Part shown: one piece after another, positions 7,665-20,701 of the stretch
How the letters are laid out: the number at the start of each line of letters is the position of its first letter
How positions within the stretch are numbered: the stretch's first letter is position 1
DNA from: Iamia majanohamensis
Lineage (GTDB): Bacteria > Actinomycetota > Acidimicrobiia > Acidimicrobiales > Iamiaceae
DNA: 64,000 nucleotides
Assembly: GCF_028532485.1 (NCBI RefSeq)
Contig: NZ_CP116942.1
Coordinates: 2,108,001 to 2,172,000 of the forward strand
Direction: 5' to 3'
Made by a program: the position numbers and the translations under genes
Notes under the pieces: model-generated
What the model was told of the DNA's origin: nothing
What the model saw: the letters and a program-made list of their open reading frames with translations, nothing else
Databases searched by the model: none

Positions 7665-9374
7665 TCAGGCGGGCGCGGCCTCGGTGACGTGGCAGCGGAT
7701 GGTGGTGCCCACGCCCTCGACCGTGTCGACGTCGAGGGTCGCGCCGATGCTGGCCGCCCGCTCCCGCATCCCCAGCAGCCCGTAGCTGTCGAGGCGGCCG
7801 TCCTTGCCGGCGGCGAACCCCCGCCCGTCGTCGCGGACCTCGAGCAGGGCGCCGCTCTCCTCGCACCACCAGCGGACCAGGCAGCGCTCCGCGCCGCTGT
7901 GGCGCTCGACGTTGGTCAGGGCCTCCTGGGCGATCCGGAACACCTCCCGCTCCTGGCGGAGGGGGAGGCGGGCCTCGACCTTCAGGTCGAGGCGCAGGTC
8001 GAGGCGGCTGCGCCCCTCGACCCGCTCCACGTAGTCCCGGAGGGTGGTGGGCAGGTCGGACTGCTCGGAGACGTCGGTGCGGAGGTCGTAGAGGGTGTCG
8101 CGCACCTCGCCGATGACCCCGCGCACATCCGCGCGGAGCCGCTCCAGGGCCGGTCCGACCGGGTCGCCCCGGCCGTCGGCCTTCACGATGCGGTCGAGCT
8201 CGAAGGCCAGGTAGGCGAGGGACTGGCCGATGCGGTCATGGAGGTCGCGGGCGATGCGGGTGCGCTCCTCGTCGGCCCCCACCGTGCGCAGGCGGCTGAA
8301 CCAGAGGGCGTTGTCGATGGCGAGGGCGGCGGGGGCCACGAAGCCGTCGAGCAGGTCGCTGTCGCGGCCGCTGAAGTGGTCGGCGTCGGTGTGCTCCACC
8401 GCGACCAGGCCGATGACCCGCTCGCGGCCCACCAGCGGGGCGTAGAGCCCGCACCGGCTCTCCACCCCGAGGCCGGTGCCGGGGGCCCGGGCCAGGTCGG
8501 GCTCGTGGACCAGGCGCCCGGTGCGGGCGGCCTGGGCGGCGGGGGCGGGGAGGGACCGGTCCACCCAGGTGGACGGGATGCGGCTGCCCTCGGAGCGCAC
8601 GGTGCGCCACCCGCCCCCCGTCTCGTCGAGGAGGAGGACGGCGGCCACGTCGTAGGTGAAGAGGTCCTCCACCCGGCGGATGGTGGAGTCGAGCACGTCG
8701 TCGAGGTCGAGCGAGCTGGGGAGGCTCTGGGCCACCCGGTGCAGGGCGAAGAGCAGGGTGTTGGCGTCGGAGAGGCGGCCCAGGCGGTCGAGGGCGAGGG
8801 AGTGCTGGCGGTCGGCCTCCACGTTGATGTGGCGGGCGTAGCCGGCGACGGCGGCCACGAGGAGGAGCAGGGTCGTCCACTGGAGGCTGGTGCGGAGGGC
8901 CTCGGTCGTGGCCCCCTCGGTGAGCAGGTAGGGGAGGGCGACGGCGATCACCGACCCCGCCCCCACCCGCACCGCGAACCCGAACCCCCGGGCGAAGCCG
9001 GCGACCATGATGGCCGTGAGCAGGGAGAAGACGAACGGGGAGCTCCAGTAGCCGGTGGCGGCCACGGCCAGGACGTGGATGGCGACCTCGCCCAGCACCC
9101 GCAGCAGGCTGGCCGTGTCGTCCTGGATGCGGACGGGCTGGAGGATCCGCACGATGTTGTAGGTGAGGACCACGACGGCCCACGCGATGACGCCCCAGTC
9201 GGCGTCGGCGAAGGCGCCGCTGCACAGCACGACGGTGACGGCGGTGGTGGCCCCGCGGACGCCGAGGATGGCGGGGCGGAAGGCCGCGGTCTCGTCCACC
9301 ACGGCGGCGCCCGGGAGGGTCACGACGGTGCCGTCGACGGGATCGAGCACCGGGGCCGGGATCCGCTCGTCCAT
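7665..9374 (-). CDS. Membrane sensor histidine kinase with GAF domain (NarX/DesK type)
   Basis: 569 residues. Five to six membrane helices lie at about residues 38-180, a GAF domain at about 210-358 (DDVLDSTIRRVEDLF to LAIDNALWF), a HisKA_3 dimerisation domain with phospho-acceptor H379 in RTRIARDLHDRIGQSL, and a C-terminal HATPase_c domain (N box EALTNVERHS, G1 box DDGRGF, G2 box GLLGMRERA). It autophosphorylates on H379 and passes phosphate to the adjacent regulator. The GAF pocket or membrane part would sense the signal, which is unknown. The start is supported by TAGCCT 6 nt upstream. Confidence 0.93.
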   Translation of the reverse strand: MDERIPAPVLDPVDGTVVTLPGAAVVDETAAFRPAILGVRGATTAVTVVLCSGAFADADWGVIAWAVVVLTYNIVRILQPVRIQDDTASLLRVLGEVAIHVLAVAATGYWSSPFVFSLLTAIMVAGFARGFGFAVRVGAGSVIAVALPYLLTEGATTEALRTSLQWTTLLLLVAAVAGYARHINVEADRQHSLALDRLGRLSDANTLLFALHRVAQSLPSSLDLDDVLDSTIRRVEDLFTYDVAAVLLLDETGGGWRTVRSEGSRIPSTWVDRSLPAPAAQAARTGRLVHEPDLARAPGTGLGVESRCGLYAPLVGRERVIGLVAVEHTDADHFSGRDSDLLDGFVAPAALAIDNALWFSRLRTVGADEERTRIARDLHDRIGQSLAYLAFELDRIVKADGRGDPVGPALERLRADVRGVIGEVRDTLYDLRTDVSEQSDLPTTLRDYVERVEGRSRLDLRLDLKVEARLPLRQEREVFRIAQEALTNVERHSGAERCLVRWWCEESGALLEVRDDGRGFAAGKDGRLDSYGLLGMRERAASIGATLDVDTVEGVGTTIRCHVTEAAPA

Positions 9375-9380
9375 CCGCTC

Positions 9381-9386
9381 AGGCTA
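9381..9386 (-). promoter_or_regulatory. Leaderless-type -10 hexamer of the histidine kinase
   Basis: TAGCCT on the minus strand, 6 nt from the ATG at 9374. Confidence 0.5.
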
Positions 9387-9441
9387 CGTCGCCCACCCCC
9401 CGTGGCGGGGGTGCCCCGGACCGCGGCCCTCCCCGCCCTGG

Positions 9442-9447
9442 TACCGT
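9442..9447 (+). promoter_or_regulatory. -10 hexamer of coaE
   Basis: TACCGT, 9 nt before the coaE GTG. There is no Shine-Dalgarno sequence between them. Confidence 0.45.
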
Positions 9448-9456
9448 CCCCCGCCC

Positions 9457-10065
9457 GTGATCCTCGTGGGCCTCACCGGTGGCATCGGCAGCGGCAAGTC
9501 GACGGTGTCGGCCCTGCTCGCGGCCCGGGGCGCGGTGGTCGTCGACGCCGACGCCATCGTCCGCGAGGTCCAGTCCCCGGGGCACCCGGTGTTCGCCGCC
9601 ATCGTCGAGCGCTTCGGCGAGGAGGTGCGGGGCCCCGACGGCGGCCTCGACCGCCAGGCCCTGGCCGACCGGGTCTTCGGCGACGACGAGGCCCTGGCCG
9701 CCCTCAACGCCCTGGTCCACCCGGCGGTGGGTGAGGAGATCGCCCGCCGGCTGGAGGCCGAGGCCGCGACCGACCACGTCGTCGTGCTCGACGTCCCCCT
9801 GCTGGTGGAGTCCGGGCGCGACGACATGGCCGCCCTGGTCGTGGTGGACGTCGACCCCGAGGTGGCGGTCGAGCGCCTCGTGGCCCACCGGGGGATGCGG
9901 GCCGACGACGTCCGGGCCCGGATGGCCCGCCAGGCGTCGCGGGAGGACCGCCTGGCCCGGGCCGACGTGGTGCTCGACAACTCCGGGGACCGGGCCGCCC
10001 TCGAGGCCCAGGTCGACGCCCTGTGGCCCCGCCTGGAGGCCCTCCCCCCGGCCGACCGGGGCTGA
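9457..10065 (+). CDS. coaE: Dephospho-CoA kinase
   Basis: 202 residues, the standard length of the short form. It phosphorylates the 3'-OH of dephospho-CoA, the last step of CoA synthesis. The P-loop GGIGSGKST is at residues 8-16. Other family marks are VVDADAIVREV (substrate Asp), HPAVGEEI, VVLDVPLLVESG and the lid-like RMARQASREDRLARAD near the C-terminus. GTG 9457 places the P-loop at the usual distance from the N-terminus. It stands just upstream of uvrB, as in many actinobacteria. Confidence 0.95.
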   Translation: MILVGLTGGIGSGKSTVSALLAARGAVVVDADAIVREVQSPGHPVFAAIVERFGEEVRGPDGGLDRQALADRVFGDDEALAALNALVHPAVGEEIARRLEAEAATDHVVVLDVPLLVESGRDDMAALVVVDVDPEVAVERLVAHRGMRADDVRARMARQASREDRLARADVVLDNSGDRAALEAQVDALWPRLEALPPADRG

Positions 10066-10096
10066 CCCGGCCCACCTCGCTGTCACAGGCCCTCGG

Positions 10097-10102
10097 TAGC
10101 CT
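10097..10102 (+). promoter_or_regulatory. Leaderless-type -10 hexamer of uvrB
   Basis: TAGCCT, 6 nt before the uvrB ATG. No LexA-like palindrome was seen in the 43-bp gap upstream. Confidence 0.5.
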
Positions 10103-10108
10103 GCGGGG

Positions 10109-12166
<2,058 letters not shown>

Positions 12167-12168
12167 CC

Positions 12169-12393
12169 CTCCACCTCGTCACCGACGAGGCCGAGACGCT
12201 GGCCGAGCAGTGGCTCAGCGGCTACCCGAACGTCCAGACCCGCCGCTTCAACGCAGGCAGGCTCAGGACCCTCGTGAGCCACGCAGGCATCGATGAGCCC
12301 GAGCAGGCCACGGAGGCGCAGGTGATCGCCTGGGCCACCGACGAAGGATCGAACAACACCGTCCGAGGACGCACCTCCGTGGCCCTCACGTTC
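12169..12393 (+). pseudogene. Truncated tyrosine recombinase (N-terminal core-binding domain only)
   Basis: Reading the frame at 12169 gives 75 residues with no stop: a stretch with AEQWLSGYPNVQTRRFNAGR, then TLVSHAGIDEPEQATEAQVI and NNTVRGRTSVALTFLG. This matches the SAM-like DNA-binding domain at the start of phage/ICE integrases (a WL-x-TR start, a helix, then a nnTvr-r-s-a-tFl pattern). The catalytic domain with the R-H-R-Y residues is absent: resemblance ends at about 12393, exactly where the opposing gene's stop lies. No start codon is obvious; a GTG at 12274 is internal. Codon use is less GC3-biased than in uvrB. Confidence 0.65.
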
Positions 12394-12840
12394 CTAGGCA
12401 AGGCGGTCGCCGTCGAGGCGAGCGACCGCCTCGCGCCCTTCGACCACGGCTCGCAGCTGGTGGGAGAACCGCCCGAGAGCCTCGTACGCGGTGTGCAGCT
12501 CCAGGCGAACCTCGAAGCGCAGTGCTCCACCTCGTACCTCCGAACCGCGCCCCAGCTCAACGCGGACGCCGATCTGACCCCTCTGCCCGACGGGGAGCAC
12601 CTCGGTGCGAAGCAGCGTCACGCGATGGCCGGTCGGCTCGAGGTAGCCGCCATGGATGCACGGGGGGTCAGCCGGAAGGGGAAATCGCCCGATCTCATCG
12701 GCGAACTCGACAACCTGCCTGCGATCAACCCAGGCCACACCGACGCCGGCGAACGACTGCGCCTGAGCCCGTAGCGTGAGCTCCCCGAGACCGTCGCCGT
12801 CGTCGCGTCCCCATCTCGCTTCGAGGAACTCGTCAACCAC
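12394..12840 (-). CDS. Hypothetical protein, 148 residues, in the uvrB-associated insertion
   Basis: Starts at GTG 12840 with TATGGT 6 nt upstream and ends with TAG. No membrane segments or signal peptide. The sequence has an alternating hydrophobic pattern typical of a beta-rich soluble fold, with motifs SFAGVGVAWVDRRQVVEFAD and a later FEVRLELHTAYEALGRFSHQ. The layout recalls short uncharacterised proteins with a [FS]xGxxxxWV...FAxxL...Tx[YE]xLxxFS pattern found in many bacteria, but no function is known to me. It is the only intact gene of the element relic and may be its cargo. Confidence 0.65.
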   Translation of the reverse strand: MVDEFLEARWGRDDGDGLGELTLRAQAQSFAGVGVAWVDRRQVVEFADEIGRFPLPADPPCIHGGYLEPTGHRVTLLRTEVLPVGQRGQIGVRVELGRGSEVRGGALRFEVRLELHTAYEALGRFSHQLRAVVEGREAVARLDGDRLA

Positions 12841-12846
12841 GGGTGG

Positions 12847-12852
12847 ACCATA
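12847..12852 (-). promoter_or_regulatory. Leaderless-type -10 hexamer of the inserted hypothetical gene
   Basis: TATGGT on the minus strand, 6 nt from GTG 12840; it supports that start. Confidence 0.45.
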
Positions 12853-13006
12853 CCGAGCACCTCGGCCGCTACGCCGGAGGGTTGGCGCTCGTGTTCCCGT
12901 CCGGCTGGTCGCCGATCTCGACCGAGCAGGCGGTCCGCCGTCGCCCCCCTACGAGCAAGGAGGGGAGCGACCGGCGTGGAGGTACAGCACAGACACTCGC
13001 ATCCGC

Positions 13007-13045
13007 ATCAAGGACCTGCGTCGCGAGCTGAAGCAGGTGGGCTGA
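13007..13045 (+). repeat. Displaced uvrB 3' end, attR-like copy
   Basis: Encodes the same [12 protein letters not shown] tail and a TGA stop. It differs from the functional uvrB end only at synonymous third bases (cgt/cgc, cgc/cgg, ctg/ctc, ggc/ggg). Upstream of 13007 similarity to uvrB stops at once, so the boundary is sharp. Confidence 0.75.
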
Positions 13046-13094
13046 CCAGCGGTCCCCGGTCTCACGATCGGGGTCCCGGCGCCGATGGGACCGG

Positions 13095-14519
13095 GTGCTG
13101 CGCCGCCTGATCGCCTCCGACGCCGCGCCGGCGTGGGCGCTGGCGCTCCTCCTGCTGGCGGTGGTCGGACCGCTCGTCCCCATCAACAGCGCCCAGCCGG
13201 CGGTGCGCGCCGCCCAGACGGGCGCCCTGGTCGAGCAGGGCTCGGTGCGCCTCGACGCCTTCCGGGACGCGGTGCTGATCGACCGGGTGGAGCTCGACGG
13301 CCACCTGTACTCGGACAAGGCGCCCCTCCAGCCGCTGCTCGCCGCCCCCGTCTACGCCGCCGGGCAGTTGGTGGGCATGGAGTCGGCCGCCGTGCCGCGC
13401 GACCGGATGAACCTGACGCAGTGGTGGCTCCGCCTGGCCACGTCGGTGCTGCCGGCGGCCGGGCTGGTGCTGCTGATGCACCGGACGGCCCGGCGGGTGG
13501 CCCCCGCCGGCGCCACCCTGGCCACCGCGGCGTGCGCCTTCGGCACCCTCCTGCTGCCGTTCGCCAGCGAGCTCTACGCGCACGTGCTGTGCACCTTCTT
13601 CGGCTTCGCCGCGTGGGTCGTGCTGTCCGAGGGGCGGGCCGGCGGACGCCTGGGCCTGCGGCGGGCCGCCATGGCCGGCGCCCTGGCCGGCGCGGCCGTG
13701 GCGACCGAGTACCCCATGGCCCTGGTGGTCCTGGTGCTGGCCGGGACCTTCGTCGTCGCCCGGGAGTGGCGTCCGCTGGTGGCCTTCGCCGCCGGGGGCA
13801 TCCCCTTCGCCGCCCTCCTCGGCATCTACCAGCAGCTGGCCTTCGGCGACCCCTTCGCCACGTCGTACTCGCTGAAGCCGGTGCACGCCGCCGCCTCGCC
13901 CGCGGTCACCGGCGTGCCCCGGCCGACCCAGCTGCTCGAGGTGCTGATGGGCAGCCGCGGCCTGGTCCTCTTCAGCCCCGTGGTCGCGGTGGGGCTGGTC
14001 GGCCTGGTGCGCCTGGCCCGACGGGCCGGCCCCCACCGGGCCCACGGTGCGGTCGGCCTGCTCGTGTTCACGGCCTTCTGGATGCTCCAGGGCGGGTGGC
14101 CCAACCCGTGGGGCGGCGAGACCCCGGGGCCCCGCTACATGATCACCGCGCTGCCCTTCCTGGCGGTGGGCATCGCCCAGGTCATCACCCTCCTGTCGGT
14201 CCGCCTGCGCGCTGTCGTGGTGGGCTGGTCCGTCCTGTTCATGCTGGGCCCGCTCCTGGCCTTCCACATGGTCCCCGACGGCGGTGCGGTGGGGCTCAGC
14301 CACCTCGACAACGTGCGCCGCTTCGGGGTGACCCCGACGGCCTGGAACGCCGTGCTCGGTCCCTGGGGGTGGGGGGTCTGGCTCCTGGGGATCGCCGCCG
14401 CGGGCCTGGTCCTGGCCCGCGTGGTCGCCTCCCGGCCCGCCGTCGCGGAGGACGCACCGACGTCGGCGACGGCAGCGGCCCCGGCGCCGCGGCCGACCGC
14501 CGCCCTCTCCCGGCCATGA
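13095..14519 (+). CDS. Polytopic membrane protein, GT-C-like glycosyltransferase candidate
   Basis: 474 residues with about ten membrane helices and a Pro/Ala-rich cytoplasmic tail. After the first helix (APAWALALLLLAVVGPLVP) a loop carries RLDAFRDAVLIDRVELDGHL and LYSDKAPLQPLLAAPVY, resembling the DK-containing first loop of GT39-like and related GT-C proteins. A second loop holds NPWGGETPGPRYM. It probably transfers sugars from a polyprenyl-phosphate donor on the outer face of the membrane, but this is inferred from topology. GTG 13095 is the start. It overlaps the next gene by 4 bp (ATGA), so the two are co-translated. Confidence 0.75.
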   Translation: MLRRLIASDAAPAWALALLLLAVVGPLVPINSAQPAVRAAQTGALVEQGSVRLDAFRDAVLIDRVELDGHLYSDKAPLQPLLAAPVYAAGQLVGMESAAVPRDRMNLTQWWLRLATSVLPAAGLVLLMHRTARRVAPAGATLATAACAFGTLLLPFASELYAHVLCTFFGFAAWVVLSEGRAGGRLGLRRAAMAGALAGAAVATEYPMALVVLVLAGTFVVAREWRPLVAFAAGGIPFAALLGIYQQLAFGDPFATSYSLKPVHAAASPAVTGVPRPTQLLEVLMGSRGLVLFSPVVAVGLVGLVRLARRAGPHRAHGAVGLLVFTAFWMLQGGWPNPWGGETPGPRYMITALPFLAVGIAQVITLLSVRLRAVVVGWSVLFMLGPLLAFHMVPDGGAVGLSHLDNVRRFGVTPTAWNAVLGPWGWGVWLLGIAAAGLVLARVVASRPAVAEDAPTSATAAAPAPRPTAALSRP

Positions 14520-16063
14520 CCTCGGTGGCCCGGCCGCGCTCCGCGGCCGGGACCGCAGCCCCGACCCGTCGGACCCGGCCCGCCCGCTCCTGGGCCCCGG
14601 CGCTGGGCGCCGGCGCCCTCGCCGCCCTCCTCGGCGCGTGGGGCCTCGGCCGCTCGCCGCTGTGGATGGACGAGACGTTCTCCCTCGGGGCCACGGCCCA
14701 GCTGGCGCCGACCATCCGGGGCACCGGCGGCACCATGGCCCTGTACTACGTGCTGCTCGACGGGTGGGTGGCGGTGGTGGGCACCAGCGCGCCGGCGCTC
14801 CGCGCCCTCTCGGTCGTGTGCGTGGCCGCGTGCGTGGTCGTCACCGCCCGCCTGGCGCGGCACCTCCTGACGCCGACCGAGGGCCTGGTCGCCACCGCCG
14901 TGGTGGCCGCCATGCCCGGCCTGGCCCGCTACGCCCAGGAGGCCCGCTCCTACGCGCTGGTGGCCCTCCTCACCGCCGGCCTCTGGGCGGCCCTGGTGGC
15001 GGCGGTGAGGGCCGACGGCACCGACGGCCCACCGCCCGGGTCGGCGCGGTCGCCCTGGTGGGTCGCGCTCGCCGCGCTGGCGACCCTCGGGGTCGCCGCC
15101 CACGGCCTCTTCCTGCTGCAGCTGGCCGCGGCCCTCGGGTCGCTGCTGGCCCTGCCGGGCCGGGCGCGGCTGCTGCGGGCCGCCGCCGGCGCGGTGGTGG
15201 CTCCCCTCGCCCTCTTCGCGGCCATGGCCGTCGCCGGCCTCGACGGGGTGGCCACGTGGGTGGCGCCGCTCGACGCCGGCCAGGTCGCGGACGTGGGCCG
15301 CCTCCTCCTCGCCCCGGCGGCGCTGCCGGCGCTGGTCCTCCTGGCGCTGGCGGGCGTCGGGGCCGTGCACCTCCTGCGCCGCCCCGGTGACGCCTGGACC
15401 CGGTGGTGCGCACTGGTCCCGGTCGCCTGGGCGGTGGCCCCCAGCGTCCTGCTGATCGCCCTGTCGGCGGTCCGCCCGTCGCTCGTCGACCGCTACGTGG
15501 TCGCCTCCGTGCCGGGCGTGGCCCTGCTCGTCGCGGTGGGGGCGGTGGCGACGGCGCGGGCCTGCGGCGTCGGGGGCGGCGACCGTCGCCGCACCGTGGC
15601 GACGGTCGCGGTCGGCGTCGTGCTGGTGGGCGCCCTCGGTGCCGGCCAGCTCGCGGTGCACGCCCGGTCGGGCTACGGGTGGGACGCGGCGGCGGCCACC
15701 GTCGCGGCGCGCGCCGAGGCGGGGGACGCGGTCGTCTTCCCGTCGTCGCCGGTGCGGCACCCCTTCGAGGCCGCGTGGCGGGAGGTGCCGGCCGGCACGC
15801 CCGCACCCCGGCCCCTCGGCTCCTCCGACCCCCTGGGCCCGGTCCGCCGCTACCACGATCGGGTGACGGCGGAGGCCGCCGAGGCCGACCTGGCGAGCCA
15901 GGACCGGGTCTGGGTCGTGCACCGCACCCTCGAGGGCGGGGGCGATGCCCCGCTGGACGACCTGCTGGCATCACCCCTGGTCAGGTCCACCTTCACCGTG
16001 GCCGACAGGTGGTCGTCGGCCGGCGGGGTCCAGGTCGTGCTCCTGGAGCGCCGCCGCCCCTGA
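14516..16063 (+). CDS. GT39-like membrane glycosyltransferase
   Basis: 515 residues, starting at the ATG inside the ATGA overlap. The first extracytoplasmic loop has [17 protein letters not shown], the W-x-DE signature of PMT/ArnT-like GT-C enzymes, and a downstream helix carries [15 protein letters not shown]. About eleven helices are followed by a soluble C-terminal domain of ~110 residues. It is clearly paralogous to the minus-strand gene at 19059-20555 (shared MALYYV and [15 protein letters not shown]). The donor is probably a polyprenyl-phospho-sugar; the acceptor is unknown. Confidence 0.82.
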   Translation: MTSVARPRSAAGTAAPTRRTRPARSWAPALGAGALAALLGAWGLGRSPLWMDETFSLGATAQLAPTIRGTGGTMALYYVLLDGWVAVVGTSAPALRALSVVCVAACVVVTARLARHLLTPTEGLVATAVVAAMPGLARYAQEARSYALVALLTAGLWAALVAAVRADGTDGPPPGSARSPWWVALAALATLGVAAHGLFLLQLAAALGSLLALPGRARLLRAAAGAVVAPLALFAAMAVAGLDGVATWVAPLDAGQVADVGRLLLAPAALPALVLLALAGVGAVHLLRRPGDAWTRWCALVPVAWAVAPSVLLIALSAVRPSLVDRYVVASVPGVALLVAVGAVATARACGVGGGDRRRTVATVAVGVVLVGALGAGQLAVHARSGYGWDAAAATVAARAEAGDAVVFPSSPVRHPFEAAWREVPAGTPAPRPLGSSDPLGPVRRYHDRVTAEAAEADLASQDRVWVVHRTLEGGGDAPLDDLLASPLVRSTFTVADRWSSAGGVQVVLLERRRP

Positions 16064-16097
16064 GCGCCCCACCTCCGGCGGAGGCGACGGCGTCGGG

Positions 16098-16109
16098 GTA
16101 CAGGCGTTC
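16098..16109 (+). promoter_or_regulatory. Possible LexA (SOS) box upstream of uvrA
   Basis: GTAC-aggc-GTTC matches the actinobacterial/Gram-positive SOS core GAAC-N4-GTTC at 7 of 8 positions. It lies just upstream of and reaches the -35 region of the TAGCCT promoter, a sensible place for a repressor. Confidence 0.35.
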
Positions 16110-16128
16110 GCCGGGTTGGCGCGCCCGG

Positions 16129-16134
16129 TAGCCT
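16129..16134 (+). promoter_or_regulatory. Leaderless-type -10 hexamer of uvrA
   Basis: TAGCCT, 8 nt before GTG 16143. Confidence 0.5.
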
Positions 16135-16142
16135 GGGCGATC

Positions 16143-18992
<2,850 letters not shown>

Positions 18993-19058
18993 CCCCGTCT
19001 GGGTGGGCGCGGACGCCCGGGCCGGCCCGCCACCGTCGGCAGCGTCCCCGGCTGTCGG

Positions 19059-20555
19059 CTACCGGAGGACGAGGAGCTCGACGGTGATGCCGTCGCCCAG
19101 GTCCCAGGTCTGCTCCGACCGGTAGGCGGCGCGGACCTCGGGCCGGGCGACGAGGTCGGGGTTGGTGACGTGCATGTAGGGCTGGACGACCACCCAGAGC
19201 CGAGGGGCGGTGCCCACCTCGGAGGCGAGGACGTCCACCGGGGCGGGCTCGACCTCCCGGCGGACCGAGCCGAGCTCGGTCGGCACCCCGACGACGCCGG
19301 GTGCGGTCGGGGCGTCGAGCTCCCGCCACGCGGCGTCGAAGGGCAGGCGGGCGTCCGCGGTCGGGAAGGCGATGACATCGCCGGGGCGGGCGCCCTCGGC
19401 GACGACCCGTGCCGCCTCGGGCCACGGCTCGCCGGCGTCGGTCGTGGCCGCGAGTCCGCCCAGCCCGAGCACCACCACCATGGCCAGCGACGCGATCGGG
19501 AGGGTGGCGTCTGCGGCCTGGGCGCGGCGCCGGTCGACGGCCGTGGTCGCCAGCGCCAGCACCAGGACGAGGCCGAAGATGCTCGGGAGGGCGTAGCGGG
19601 ACAGCTGCGACGGTCGGACGGTGCTGACCGCGAGGAGGAGGGCGAGTGAGAGCGGGCCCCACGCCAGGGGCACGACCAGCCGGAACCGATCGAGACCGCG
19701 CCCCGCCCGCGCGACCCTGCGGGCCAGCGCCCACGACGCCACGAGCGTGGTCAGCAGCACCGCGGCCCCCAGCGCCGGGAAGGGCACGATGAACGTCGAG
19801 AGCAGGGCCCACGCTCGGTCGGGCGTGAGCGGGGGCAACCAGTCGCCGGAGCCGTTGGCCCCCATCGCCAGGACGGCGACCGTGCTGACCAGGCCGGCGC
19901 CGATGTCCAGGAGCCCCCTCCGGAGCGCCGGGCCGCGGACCCCGCCCACGAGCAGGGCCAGGGCCTGCATCGGCAGCTGGAGCGCAGCCATGCCGTGGGC
20001 GAGCGGGAGGAGGGCGCAGCAGAGCAGGTGCAGCCGCCAGGGCGTCTGGCCCGCGGGGTCCTCCACGCCTCGGTCGAGGGCCGCCCACGCGCCGACCACC
20101 AGCAGGGCCACCAGGGCGTAGGAGCGGGCTTCCTGGGCGTAGCGGACCACGAGGTACGACACGGCGACGCCGAGGCCGGCCCACCGGGCGACGGCCTCGC
20201 CCGCCTGGCGTCGCACGGCCACGGTGAAGATGCCCACGGCGGCGGCGCCGGCGAGCACCGAGGGTGCCCGGAGCCAGAGCAACGAGTCGACCACCTGGCC
20301 CCACGCCGCGGCGAACACGTAGTAGAGCGCCATCGACCCCCGGGCGGCGGCGAAGGCCATGCCCACGTCGTGCGTGGCGGCGACGGTGTAGGCCTCGTCG
20401 AGCCAGACCGGGCGGCGGAGGGCGCCGACGACCGAGGCGGCGACGACGAGCACCACCGGGGGGAGGGCGATGCGCAGGTCGCTCCTCGCGGCGGCGCGGT
20501 CCCGGGGGTCGGCCGGCGCGGGTCGGGTTGGGGGAGCGATCGCGGCGTCGACCAC
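19059..20555 (-). CDS. GT39-like membrane glycosyltransferase (paralogue of 14516-16063)
   Basis: About 498 residues if it begins at GTG 20555 (VVDAAIAPPTRPAP); the frame is open further upstream but that part is Arg-rich and unlikely to be translated. The first loop has RPVWLDEAYTVAATHDV, again the W-x-DE GT-C signature, followed by SMALYYVFAAAWG and [17 protein letters not shown]. About eleven helices and a soluble C-terminal domain follow. It converges with uvrA (66 bp between stops) and diverges from the next gene. Donor and acceptor are unknown. Confidence 0.8.
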   Translation of the reverse strand: MVDAAIAPPTRPAPADPRDRAAARSDLRIALPPVVLVVAASVVGALRRPVWLDEAYTVAATHDVGMAFAAARGSMALYYVFAAAWGQVVDSLLWLRAPSVLAGAAAVGIFTVAVRRQAGEAVARWAGLGVAVSYLVVRYAQEARSYALVALLVVGAWAALDRGVEDPAGQTPWRLHLLCCALLPLAHGMAALQLPMQALALLVGGVRGPALRRGLLDIGAGLVSTVAVLAMGANGSGDWLPPLTPDRAWALLSTFIVPFPALGAAVLLTTLVASWALARRVARAGRGLDRFRLVVPLAWGPLSLALLLAVSTVRPSQLSRYALPSIFGLVLVLALATTAVDRRRAQAADATLPIASLAMVVVLGLGGLAATTDAGEPWPEAARVVAEGARPGDVIAFPTADARLPFDAAWRELDAPTAPGVVGVPTELGSVRREVEPAPVDVLASEVGTAPRLWVVVQPYMHVTNPDLVARPEVRAAYRSEQTWDLGDGITVELLVLR

Positions 20556-20701
20556 GGGTGTCCTGTCGGCGGGAGCGGCGGGGAGGTGAGCGCGGTGCCC
20601 CTCTCGGTGGCCGCGGGGGCGGGCGCGGCGGCGGCTCAGGATCCCGGGCCCGCGGTCGATGGCCCCTCGTGCGCACCGGTCCCCCCCCGCCCGCCCCGGC
20701 C

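Noticed and set aside
10066-10108. Search for an SOS box upstream of uvrB
   Set aside because: No GAAC-N4-GTTC-like palindrome is present in the gap.
12776-13045. An 89-codon plus-strand frame ending in [12 protein letters not shown]
   Set aside because: Only the last 12 residues have meaning, being the displaced uvrB tail; the rest overlaps the opposing gene's start and the element end.
18993-19058. Rho-independent terminator between uvrA and the opposing gene
   Set aside because: A short GC hairpin (gggcgcggacgccc) exists, but there is no T-run and such hairpins are expected by chance at this GC content.
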